A stretch of DNA of 33,073 nt from Micrococcales bacterium (GTDB taxonomy: Bacteria; Actinomycetota; Actinomycetes; Actinomycetales; Microbacteriaceae), in NCBI GenBank assembly GCA_024639965.1, contig JAHEGC010000014.1, positions 1 through 33,073 of the forward strand. The letters are read 5' to 3'. Positions 25,443-33,073 of this stretch are shown in pieces (position 1 is the first letter of the stretch; each line of letters opens with the position of its first letter). Under the pieces are notes generated by a model. That model was given only the letters and a program-made list of their open reading frames with translations, had not been told where the DNA came from and made no database searches. Position numbers and translations under genes: made by a program.

Positions 25443-25682
25443 GTGCCCGAGTCGACCACTCCGCCACCGCGCCTCAACCCCACCGCGGTGCTCGCGGTGA
25501 TTCTCGGGGGGCTCGTCTCACCGATGGCGCTACCTCTCGGTTGGTTTGCTCGCGAACAGATCAAACGGTCGGGCGAACGCGGTCGAAATCTCTGCACCGT
25601 CGCGATGTCGCTCGGGGCGTTTGCGGCGATGTCGTGGTTGATCGGTGGCGTGATGCTCTACCTCTGGTACGTCTCGCTCTGA
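25443..25682 (+). CDS. Small DUF4190-type membrane protein
   Basis: The protein has 79 residues with two membrane segments (about 13-35 and 52-77). Between them is a cytosolic loop REQIKRSGERGRNLC, matching the QIxxxGERG signature of DUF4190. A proline-rich N-terminus (PESTTPPPRLNPT) precedes the first helix. Function unknown; family members are small actinobacterial membrane proteins. The GTG start is fixed by the promoter 6 nt upstream. It is followed at 73 bp by the Bax-inhibitor gene, which has its own promoter. Confidence 0.75.
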   Translation: MPESTTPPPRLNPTAVLAVILGGLVSPMALPLGWFAREQIKRSGERGRNLCTVAMSLGAFAAMSWLIGGVMLYLWYVSL

Positions 25683-25713
25683 ACAATTAAGCAAACTCCA
25701 AGGTTTCGTTCCT

Positions 25714-25719
25714 AAAATT
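25714..25719 (+). promoter_or_regulatory. -10 box of the Bax-inhibitor gene
   Basis: TAAAAT is five of six matches to TATAAT and lies in the most AT-rich patch of the window (25683-25722). Initiation near 25726 gives a leader of about 30 nt that includes AAGGAG at 25745-25750. No -35 at 17 nt is convincing. Confidence 0.5.
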
Positions 25720-25755
25720 ACAACCGTCTGAACCTCGATCTCACAAGGAGTGACA

Positions 25756-26607
25756 ATGAGTTCCAACCCCGCATTCTCGCGCAGCGCAGCATTCCAACCG
25801 AAGCAGCTCTCGCGCTCCGAGCTCGAGGCCCTTTACGGCCCGAACGGAAAGGCAACAACCACCGCGCCCGCGACGCGCGAGCCCGACATCGAACAGTCGT
25901 ACAACATGCCCGCGGCGACGTCGGCCGAAACGGGTCGAATGACGGTCGAAGACACGATCGGCAAGACGATCCTTCTGTTCGCGGTGATGCTCGTCAGCGC
26001 CGCTGCCGGCTGGATGTTTGCCTCCATCGAGGTCGTCGTGATCGGATCGATCGCCGGTCTCGTGCTCGGACTCGTCAACACCTTCAAGAAGGTTCCCTCG
26101 CCGGGGCTCATCCTCGCTTACTCGGTCGCCGAAGGGCTCGCGCTGGGAGCCATCTCCAACTTCTTCAACACCATGTGGGATGGCATCGTCACGCAAGCCG
26201 TCATTGGAACGGTCGCCGTCATCGGCATCACGCTGTTCCTGTTCCTCTCGGGCAGGTTCCGGACCTCGGCTCGCATGACGAAAATCGTCACCGTCGCCAT
26301 CATCGGCTACATGGTCTATCAGGTCGTGAACATGATTCTCATGGCAACGGGCGTCACGGGTGACGCCACCTTTGGGCTCAGCTCCATGAACATCATGGGT
26401 GTTCCGCTCGGCCTTGCCATCGGTGTCATCGTGGTGTTCCTCGCCGCCTACTCCCTCGTCATGGACTTCGAATCCATCCAATACGGGGCGAAGAACGGCG
26501 CTCCTGCGGTGTACGCCTGGCAGGGAGCCTTCGGCATTCTCGTCACGGTCGTCTGGCTTTACGTCGAGATACTTCGCTTGCTCGCGATCGCCCGCGGCAA
26601 CGATTAG
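25756..26607 (+). CDS. Bax inhibitor-1 / YccA family membrane protein
   Basis: The protein has 283 residues. A polar N-terminus of about 70 residues (starting SSNPAFSRSAAFQPKQ, as is usual for actinobacterial members) is followed by about seven membrane helices. PGLILAYSVAEGLALGAISNFF and the final DFESIQYGAKNGAPAVYAWQGAFG are family-specific. Bacterial homologues are pH-sensitive calcium-leak channels or YccA-like modulators of FtsH; the role here is not known. ATG 25756 is chosen over GTG 25750 because AAGGAG (25745-25750) sits 5 nt before it. The gene ends at a strong terminator. Confidence 0.9.
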   Translation: MSSNPAFSRSAAFQPKQLSRSELEALYGPNGKATTTAPATREPDIEQSYNMPAATSAETGRMTVEDTIGKTILLFAVMLVSAAAGWMFASIEVVVIGSIAGLVLGLVNTFKKVPSPGLILAYSVAEGLALGAISNFFNTMWDGIVTQAVIGTVAVIGITLFLFLSGRFRTSARMTKIVTVAIIGYMVYQVVNMILMATGVTGDATFGLSSMNIMGVPLGLAIGVIVVFLAAYSLVMDFESIQYGAKNGAPAVYAWQGAFGILVTVVWLYVEILRLLAIARGND

Positions 26608-26620
26608 CACTGCCCAAAGG

Positions 26621-26648
26621 AAAAGGCGCCGAGCGATCGGCGCCTTTT
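26621..26648. terminator. Strong bidirectional terminator
   Basis: AAAAGGCGCCGA (26621-26632) pairs perfectly with TCGGCGCCTTTT (26637-26648) around a GCGA tetraloop, which is of the stable GNRA type. The T-tract TTTTCT follows on the plus strand and TTTTCCTTT on the minus strand. It therefore serves both the Bax-inhibitor gene (+) and guaA (-), which converge on it. The minus-strand stop lies 2 nt beyond the stem. It is the clearest intrinsic terminator in the window. Confidence 0.93.
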
Positions 26649-26649
26649 C

Positions 26650-28215
26650 TCATTCCCACTCGATGGTGCCCGGTGGCTTCGACGTGACATCGAGCACAAC
26701 ACGGTTGACGTCCTTCACCTCGTTGGTGATGCGGTTCGAGATCGCGGCCAGCACGTCATACGGCACGCGCGTCCAGTCGGCGGTCATCGCGTCCTCGCTC
26801 GAGACGGGGCGCAACACGATGGGGTGGCCGTAGGTGCGGCCGTCCCCCTGAACTCCCACCGAGCGAACGTCGGCGAGAAGAACGACGGGGCACTGCCAAA
26901 TCGCGGCGTCGAGGCCGGCCGCGGTCAGTTCGGCACGAACGATGGCGTCGGCTGCGCGGAGAATGTCGAGTCGCTCGCGCGTGACCTCGCCGACGATGCG
27001 GATTCCGAGCCCAGGCCCGGGGAACGGCTGTCGGCCGACAATGGCGTCGGGCAGTCCCAGTTCGCGACCGATCGCACGCACCTCATCCTTGAAGAGCTCA
27101 CGAAGCGGTTCGACGAGTTCGAACTGAAGGTCCTCGGGCAGCCCGCCAACGTTATGGTGCGATTTGATCGTCGCGGTGCCGCTTCCGCCGCCACTCTCGA
27201 CGACGTCGGGGTACAGCGTTCCTTGCACGAGGAAACGAACCTGTTTTCCCGAATTCGCCGCCTCCGCGACGAGATCGGCTTCGGCGGTTTCGAACGACCG
27301 AATGAATTCCCGCCCGATGATCTTGCGCTTCGTTTCGGGGTCCGTGACACCCGCGAGTTCCCGCAGGAACGTCTCCTCGGCGTCGATCGTCACGAGACGA
27401 ACACCGGTCGCGGCGACAAAATCACGTTCAACCTGTTCGCGCTCACCCTCACGGAGCAGGCCGTGGTCGACGAACACGCAAATAAGTTGATCCCCCACCG
27501 CCTTGTGCACGAGAGCGGCGGCCACGGCCGAATCGACCCCGCCCGAAAGGCCACAGATGACGAGGTCGTCGCCGACCTGGTCGCGAATCGCCGCCACCTG
27601 CTCGTCGATGACGTTGCCGCTGGTCCAGTCGGGTGCGATTCCTGCGCCGACCCACAGGAAGTTCTCGAGAACTCGCTGGCCGTATTCGGAGTGCAACACC
27701 TCGGGATGCCACTGCACACCGAACATTCGAGAGGCAACGTTTTCGAATGCAGCGACGGGAGTCACGACGGTCGATGCCGTGACGGTGAATCCGGGGGGTG
27801 CCGTCTCGACACGATCGCCGTGGCTCATCCAACAGGTCTGCTCGTCGGGTTGTCCCGAGAAGAGAGTTCCGTCGGACACGGTCACCGCGGTGGCACCATA
27901 TTCGCGAAGCCCCGTGTTGGCGACCTCACCACCGAGTTGTTGGGCCATCACCTGGAACCCGTAACAAATTCCGAAAACGGGAATTCCTAGTTCAACGATG
28001 CTCGGGTCGAGTGAGGGCGATCCCTCCGCGTACACGCTCGACGGTCCACCCGACAGGATGATGGCGAGGGGCTGCTTGGCTTCGACCTCCGCGGCAGAAA
28101 TCGTGTGGGGAACAATTTCGCTGTACACGCGCGCTTCCCGCACACGACGCGCGATGAGTTGCGCGTACTGTGCTCCAAAGTCGACGACGAGAACGGGACG
28201 GTGTGTGGTGCTCAT
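26650..28215 (-). CDS. guaA: GMP synthase (glutamine-hydrolysing)
   Basis: The protein has 521 residues. It is a two-domain enzyme. The class I glutamine amidotransferase domain has C84 ([13 protein letters not shown]), H170 and E172 (WHPEV). The ATP pyrophosphatase domain has SGGVDS at 224-229 and [13 protein letters not shown]. It aminates XMP to GMP using glutamine and ATP, the step after GuaB. All catalytic residues are present. The ATG at 28215 overlaps the DUF3817 stop (ATGA), coupling the two genes. The 3' end abuts the bidirectional terminator. Confidence 0.97.
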   Translation of the reverse strand: MSTTHRPVLVVDFGAQYAQLIARRVREARVYSEIVPHTISAAEVEAKQPLAIILSGGPSSVYAEGSPSLDPSIVELGIPVFGICYGFQVMAQQLGGEVANTGLREYGATAVTVSDGTLFSGQPDEQTCWMSHGDRVETAPPGFTVTASTVVTPVAAFENVASRMFGVQWHPEVLHSEYGQRVLENFLWVGAGIAPDWTSGNVIDEQVAAIRDQVGDDLVICGLSGGVDSAVAAALVHKAVGDQLICVFVDHGLLREGEREQVERDFVAATGVRLVTIDAEETFLRELAGVTDPETKRKIIGREFIRSFETAEADLVAEAANSGKQVRFLVQGTLYPDVVESGGGSGTATIKSHHNVGGLPEDLQFELVEPLRELFKDEVRAIGRELGLPDAIVGRQPFPGPGLGIRIVGEVTRERLDILRAADAIVRAELTAAGLDAAIWQCPVVLLADVRSVGVQGDGRTYGHPIVLRPVSSEDAMTADWTRVPYDVLAAISNRITNEVKDVNRVVLDVTSKPPGTIEWE

Positions 28216-28595
28216 CGAGTTCCCTCGTCGACCAAGCGGCGGACGCGACGCTCGGTGATGAAGGAAAGGAAAGGAACAACGCCGCCGAGGGCGAGGACGG
28301 GAAAGTAGAGCGCCGACCAGCGCATAGCCGACCAGATCTGGAACGAGCCGAAGAGGTAGACCACGTACAACCAGCCATGAACGATGAGGATCCAGGTCGA
28401 AAGGTTGATTGCGGTGACCGTTCCGACGGGTACGAGGGCGAGAAATCCGTTGGGACCGGCTGCCTCGATTTCGACACCGCCGAGGTATTTGAGAATCATT
28501 TCGCCGGTGAGCAGGAGAAGCATCGCTCCCGTGATGTACGCGGTGACACGGAACGTTTTTTCCGCTTTCAGGGCTCGGTCGCGGTCAATTGCCAT
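28212..28595 (-). CDS. DUF3817 membrane protein
   Basis: The protein has 127 residues with about three membrane helices. Charged ends ([14 protein letters not shown] and [11 protein letters not shown]) flank [16 protein letters not shown], a stretch typical of DUF3817. The function of the family is unknown. The ATG at 28595 has TAGAAT 6 nt upstream and no Shine-Dalgarno, so the message is likely leaderless and independent of SURF1. Its stop overlaps the guaA start. Steady coupling to guaA suggests co-expression with GMP synthesis rather than a known biochemical link. Confidence 0.85.
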   Translation of the reverse strand: MAIDRDRALKAEKTFRVTAYITGAMLLLLTGEMILKYLGGVEIEAAGPNGFLALVPVGTVTAINLSTWILIVHGWLYVVYLFGSFQIWSAMRWSALYFPVLALGGVVPFLSFITERRVRRLVDEGTR

Positions 28596-28601
28596 GGGTC
28601 A

Positions 28602-28607
28602 ATTCTA
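28602..28607 (-). promoter_or_regulatory. Leaderless -10 box for DUF3817-guaA
   Basis: TAGAAT on the minus strand (five of six matches to TATAAT) ends 6 nt before the DUF3817 ATG. It sits in the 24-bp gap after SURF1 and would give guaA a transcript separate from guaB. The -35 region is weak. Confidence 0.5.
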
Positions 28608-28619
28608 GGGTCGGCCCGA

Positions 28620-29342
28620 TTACTCGGATTCCGCCTCGCGCTCGACCGCGTCCTTGACGAGCCGGTACCAGAAGTAGAAGGCGAAGCACGCAAAGAAGAT
28701 CCACTCGAGTGCGTAAAAGATATTGAGCCAGTTGAGCTCGCCCTGCGGAATCGGTCGCATGGCGTCGATCGTGTGGAGCGGTTCGGGTGCCGAGTCGAGC
28801 ACGAGGTAGCCGTCGTACATCGCGTCACAGTGCCATCGGTTGATGAAGTCGGCCGCCGCGACCGTCGTCATCACTGTCGTCGAGAACTCACCCTCTGCGG
28901 GGTCGTCGCTTGCGACGATTCGTCCCGACAACGGCGACGGGGAATCGTCGATGACGATGAATTGACCCGGGTCCACTGTCGCACCCCAACCGACCGCCAC
29001 GGCGAGGCACGTGCCGTCGGCCGTCGTCGCATTGGCGAGAAGCCATTCCCCGGTGAGCTCGCCTTGCGTCTTTCCCGACACGACGGCGGTGTCGTGCGTC
29101 CACGTTGCGGTCACGTCGACGCGACGGCCACCGTCCACCACGCGAAGTTGCTCACCCGGCAGGAGAACGGAGTCGAGCGGAACGGGAGTCTCGGTGTCGG
29201 GTGTCTCGATCGTGGCTTGCTCCACCGCGCGTTGCGCCTGCCACTGACCGAGTGCCGCAAAAATGGCCGCGAGAACGAGAAAACCGCCGAGCGCGAGCAG
29301 CCAGCGCGGGCGACGTGCCATTCGCCACCACGCACGGTTCAC
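28620..29342 (-). CDS. SURF1-family cytochrome oxidase assembly protein
   Basis: The protein has 240 residues. It has the SURF1 layout: an N-terminal membrane helix ending in LGQWQAQRA, a large extracytoplasmic domain, and a C-terminal helix preceded by GELNWLNIFYALEWIFFACFAFYFWY. SURF1 assists maturation of the haem-copper (aa3-type) cytochrome oxidase. The GTG at 29342 overlaps the glpD stop and has GGAG 7 nt upstream; an internal ATG at 29321 is possible. No oxidase gene is in the window, so the link is inferred from the family. Confidence 0.87.
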   Translation of the reverse strand: MNRAWWRMARRPRWLLALGGFLVLAAIFAALGQWQAQRAVEQATIETPDTETPVPLDSVLLPGEQLRVVDGGRRVDVTATWTHDTAVVSGKTQGELTGEWLLANATTADGTCLAVAVGWGATVDPGQFIVIDDSPSPLSGRIVASDDPAEGEFSTTVMTTVAAADFINRWHCDAMYDGYLVLDSAPEPLHTIDAMRPIPQGELNWLNIFYALEWIFFACFAFYFWYRLVKDAVEREAESE

Positions 29343-31009
29343 GCCAGCACTCCGTTTCGAATTCGATCGGCGGAACGGTCATCCGTTTCCTTCTCGGCGG
29401 CACGCTCGGCGTCGAGCGAGTCGGCCACGTTTCGGATCTGGCTTCGGCGTTCCTTGGCACTCCAGTTCAGTTCGGGCCCAGCCCAGCCGGCGATGTCCGC
29501 CAGTGTCGCGACGAGTGCGGAACGGTTTTCCATTCGCAGTCGAAGTCGTCGCGTCACGATGTCGTCGAGCGTTCGCGCGCCCTCGTGGGTGACCGCATGA
29601 ACAACCTCGGCTGCGAGATAGTGCGTACCCGCGACGACGGCACCGAGTTCGGGTCGACTGTCGACGAGGTCCACGATCTCGGCAACGCCGTCGCCGTGAC
29701 GCTTGAGAAGGTGTGCGGCATCACGCGCAGACAGCCCGAGGCGGCTGGCTAGGAATGCACGGTTCTCCCACGCCTCGGTGAACCCGGCCGCACCGTGCAA
29801 CGGGAGCGTGAGGGTGACGGAACGGGTGCCGGGCGCGACCGCGTCGACGACGTCTTGCGCCATCACGCGATAGGTCGTGAGCTTTCCGCCCGCCACGGCG
29901 GTCAACCCGGGAACGACCTCGGCGACGGTGTGCTCGCGGGACAATTTCGTCGTCTCGGCGGTCTTTCCCGCGACGAGAGGGCGAAGCCCCGACCACGTGC
30001 CCACGACATCGTCGCGCGTCAACGGTGTTTCCAGAATCGCGTTCGCCGCGGCGAGAACGTAGTCGATGTCCGCGCCGGTGGCCGGCGGCTCCTCGAGGGA
30101 TCCGTTCCACGCGGTGTCGGTCGTGCCAATCAGCCATTGATCGCCCCAGGGAATGATGAACAGCACGCTCTTCTCGGTGCGCGAGATGACCCCCGCCTTG
30201 GACGGGATTCGATCGCGGGGAACCGTGATGTGAATTCCCTTGGAGGCGGAAACGCGGAATGGCGCTTCCCCCGCACGTTCGGCGAGTTCCTCAGTCCACA
30301 CCCCCGTCGCCAACACGACCTGCCGCGCCCGAACGTCAATCTCGACTCCCGACTCGGTGTCGCGAACGCGGGCGCCGACGACACGCTCGCCCTCGCGAAG
30401 GAAATCGGTCACCTCGGTGCGCGTCACAATCGCCGCTCCGTGTTCGGCCGCAGTTCGGGCGACGGTGAGAACGAGACGGGCGTCGTCGACCCGTCCGTCG
30501 AAATAGGTGAGCGCGCCGCGGAACGCGCCCTTCTTGAGACCGGGCATCGCACGCTCGAGTTGCTTCTGGGAGAGGTGGCGATGATGATCGACGCCGGGAT
30601 CGCCCACCCCGAGGCGCGAGAACAGGTCGTAGAGCGACAGCCCCGCCCCGAAATATCCGCGTTGCACGATTCCGCTGGTCAACGGCATGACGAAGCGCAC
30701 GGGTCGAACGAGGTGCGGTGCGAGAGTTTGAAGGAGTGCGCCACGTTCGACCAGAGCTTCGCGCACGAGGCCGAATTCGAGTTGCTCGAGGTACCGCACG
30801 CCGCCGTGAACGAGTTTCGACGACCGTGACGAGGTGCCCGAGGCGAGATCCCTCGCCTCGACGAGCGCCACCGAGAGTCCGCGGCTGGCCGCATCGAGTG
30901 CCGCACCGGCCCCGACAATTCCTCCGCCGACGACCAGAAGGTCGAACTCCTCGGAGGCGAGACGGTCGCGGTCGGCGAGACGCCTCGAAGGGGACAGCAC
31001 GGAGGACAC
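29339..31009 (-). CDS. glpD: Aerobic glycerol-3-phosphate dehydrogenase
   Basis: The protein has 556 residues. The FAD-binding Rossmann motif is VVGGGIVGAGAALDA near residues 27-40, followed by the family SSRSSKLVHGGVRYLEQ segment. GDQWLIGTTDT and LTTYRVMAQDVV are further conserved blocks, and the C-terminal ~130 residues form the helical DAO-C domain. The flavoprotein oxidises sn-glycerol-3-phosphate to DHAP, passing electrons to the quinone pool at the membrane. The GTG at 31009 has AGGA 6 nt upstream and lies 7 nt after the guaB3-like stop, so earlier in-frame codons are rejected. It is co-transcribed with the GMP genes. Confidence 0.93.
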   Translation of the reverse strand: MSSVLSPSRRLADRDRLASEEFDLLVVGGGIVGAGAALDAASRGLSVALVEARDLASGTSSRSSKLVHGGVRYLEQLEFGLVREALVERGALLQTLAPHLVRPVRFVMPLTSGIVQRGYFGAGLSLYDLFSRLGVGDPGVDHHRHLSQKQLERAMPGLKKGAFRGALTYFDGRVDDARLVLTVARTAAEHGAAIVTRTEVTDFLREGERVVGARVRDTESGVEIDVRARQVVLATGVWTEELAERAGEAPFRVSASKGIHITVPRDRIPSKAGVISRTEKSVLFIIPWGDQWLIGTTDTAWNGSLEEPPATGADIDYVLAAANAILETPLTRDDVVGTWSGLRPLVAGKTAETTKLSREHTVAEVVPGLTAVAGGKLTTYRVMAQDVVDAVAPGTRSVTLTLPLHGAAGFTEAWENRAFLASRLGLSARDAAHLLKRHGDGVAEIVDLVDSRPELGAVVAGTHYLAAEVVHAVTHEGARTLDDIVTRRLRLRMENRSALVATLADIAGWAGPELNWSAKERRSQIRNVADSLDAERAAEKETDDRSADRIRNGVLA

Positions 31010-31016
31010 GGTTTTC

Positions 31017-32132
31017 CTACGCGGTCGGGTCGACGACGACCTCGACGCGCTGGAACTCCTTGAGGTCGGAGTAGCCGGTCGTCGCCATCGCGCGACGAAG
31101 AGCACCGATCAGATTTGATTGCCCGTTCGCGTGGCGAGACGGACCGAACAGAACTTCGGCGAGCGGCCCGATCTGCCCAACCCAGACGCGATTGCCGCGC
31201 GGGAGGTCGGCGTGATACGCCTCCTGGCCCCAGTGCCAGCCGTTGCCGGGGGTGTCGGTTGCTCGGGCGAGTGTCGTGCCGAGCATGACCGCGTCGGCCC
31301 CCATCGCGATTGCTTTGACGATGTCGCCCGAAAGCCCGAGGCCACCATCGGCGATGACGTGCACGTATCGTCCGCCGGATTCGTCGAGGTAGTCGCGGCG
31401 AGCGCCGGCGACGTCGGCCACGGCGGTGGCCATCGGAACCTCGACACCGAGCGAGGTGCGCGTGGTCGAGGCCGCTCCACCACCGAATCCGACCAGAACC
31501 CCCGCAGCACCGGTGCGCATGAGGTGGAGTGCCGCGGTGTAGGTCGCCGCCCCGCCGACGATGACGGGAACGTCGAGCTCGTAAATGAACTGTTTGAGGT
31601 TGAGCGGCTCGCCCGACGGTGAAACGTGCTCGGCGCTGACGGTGTTTCCACGAATGACAAAGAGGTCGACTCCCGACTTCGTCACGACCTCGCTGAACTC
31701 GGCGGTGCGTTGCGGGCTCAGCGCGCCGGCCACGGGAACACCCGCGTCACGAATCTCGCCGAGTCGCTGTTCGATCAGGTTCGCCTTGATGGGCTCCGCG
31801 TAAATCTTCTGCATCTCTGCTGTGGCGACATCGGCCGAGAGTTCGCGAATCTTCTCGATGACGGGTTCGGGCTTGTCGTACCGAGTCCATAACCCTTCGA
31901 GGTTGAGCACTCCGACTCCACCGAGTTTGCCGATTTCGATTGCGGTGCGAGGGGAGACGACCGAGTCCATCGGTGCGGCGAGCACCGGGATCTCGAACTT
32001 GTTCGCGTCAATCGACCACGCCGTCGAGACGACCTCGGGGTCGCGAGTGCGTCGGCTGGGCACCACCGCAATGTCGTCGAAGGAATAGGCGTGGCGCCCG
32101 CGCTTGGCGCGGCCGATTTCAATGTCCGACAT
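31017..32132 (-). CDS. guaB3: GuaB3-family IMP dehydrogenase-related protein
   Basis: The protein has 371 residues. It is an IMPDH/GMP-reductase barrel without CBS domains: SFDDIAVVPSRRTRDP, VLAAPMDSVVSP and GVGVLNLEGLW near the N-terminus, and HVIADGGLGLSGDIVKAIAMGADAVMLG later. The catalytic loop reads GFGGGAASTTRTSLG. The cysteine that forms the covalent IMP adduct in GuaB (GPGSICTTR) is absent, and the whole protein has no cysteine. This fits the GuaB3 group, whose activity in this organism is unknown. It follows guaB by 11 nt. The ATG at 32132 has GAGAG 6 nt upstream. Confidence 0.88.
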   Translation of the reverse strand: MSDIEIGRAKRGRHAYSFDDIAVVPSRRTRDPEVVSTAWSIDANKFEIPVLAAPMDSVVSPRTAIEIGKLGGVGVLNLEGLWTRYDKPEPVIEKIRELSADVATAEMQKIYAEPIKANLIEQRLGEIRDAGVPVAGALSPQRTAEFSEVVTKSGVDLFVIRGNTVSAEHVSPSGEPLNLKQFIYELDVPVIVGGAATYTAALHLMRTGAAGVLVGFGGGAASTTRTSLGVEVPMATAVADVAGARRDYLDESGGRYVHVIADGGLGLSGDIVKAIAMGADAVMLGTTLARATDTPGNGWHWGQEAYHADLPRGNRVWVGQIGPLAEVLFGPSRHANGQSNLIGALRRAMATTGYSDLKEFQRVEVVVDPTA

Positions 32133-32143
32133 GTCGCTCTCGC

Positions 32144-33073
<930 letters not shown>

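Noticed and set aside
28170-29600. Plus-strand frame of 476 codons opposite DUF3817, SURF1 and glpD
   Set aside because: Same antisense composition, and it crosses two clear gene junctions on the other strand.

Overview
The window is chromosomal core DNA from a high-GC actinobacterium, roughly 60-65% GC by eye. The gene content and order suggest family Microbacteriaceae: the run guaB / guaB3-like / glpD / SURF1 / DUF3817 / guaA / Bax-inhibitor-1 / DUF4190 / pcrA / sucC / sucD / DUF6350 / purN / purH looks typical of that family. Frequent GTG starts and many TANNNT boxes about 6-8 nt before start codons (a leaderless-mRNA signature) fit an actinobacterium. The genus cannot be fixed from this sequence. 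Gene packing is very tight. The largest gap is about 106 bp, many neighbours share ATGA or GTGA junctions, and three convergent pairs abut or overlap at their stops, which suggests a compact genome.

Layout. (1) 1-2514 (+): riboflavin biosynthesis, ribD (3' end only), ribE, ribBA and ribH, translationally coupled, followed by a Stf0-like sulfotransferase (2544-3395). (2) 3397-5932 (-): a three-gene ABC-2 exporter, one ATPase and two permeases, of the NodI/NodJ or drug-export type. Divergent from it is a fused half-transporter ABC exporter (6030-7823, +). (3) 7816-9877: thymidine kinase (-), divergent from a class I PPK2 polyphosphate kinase (+), then a small unknown lipoprotein. (4) 9874-16344 (-): NADP isocitrate dehydrogenase, a metal P-type ATPase with a TPC motif, an MFS exporter, serine hydroxymethyltransferase and FolD. 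The last two are the one-carbon folate enzymes. (5) 16415-17545: a GNAT acetyltransferase, a palindrome followed by a short ribbon-helix-helix-like reading frame (possible antitoxin relic), and a DUF805 membrane protein. (6) 17546-25383 (-): purH, purN, DUF6350, sucD, sucC and pcrA/uvrD1, covering the end of IMP synthesis, the succinyl-CoA synthetase step and DNA repair. (7) 25443-26607 (+): DUF4190 and Bax-inhibitor-1-like membrane proteins, ending at a strong bidirectional terminator. (8) 26650-33073 (-): guaB (partial), guaB3-like, glpD, SURF1, DUF3817 and guaA, the GMP branch with glycerol-3-phosphate and cytochrome-oxidase assembly genes embedded in it.

The genes form a coherent metabolic set. 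FolD and GlyA maintain the folate one-carbon pool, and formyl-folate feeds PurN and PurH to make IMP. GuaB and GuaA turn IMP into GMP, and GTP is the precursor used by RibBA for riboflavin. Thymidine kinase and PPK2 add nucleotide salvage and polyphosphate chemistry.

No tRNA, rRNA, CRISPR array, insertion sequence or phage gene was seen. The window is mostly ordinary housekeeping DNA and I did not find a convincing new multi-gene system. The most unusual items are the RHH-like relic with its perfect operator-like palindrome, the recurrent leaderless-promoter architecture (including stop codons embedded in -10 boxes), the cysteine-free GuaB paralogue, the TPC-motif P1B ATPase coupled to an MFS exporter, and the sulfotransferase behind the riboflavin genes.
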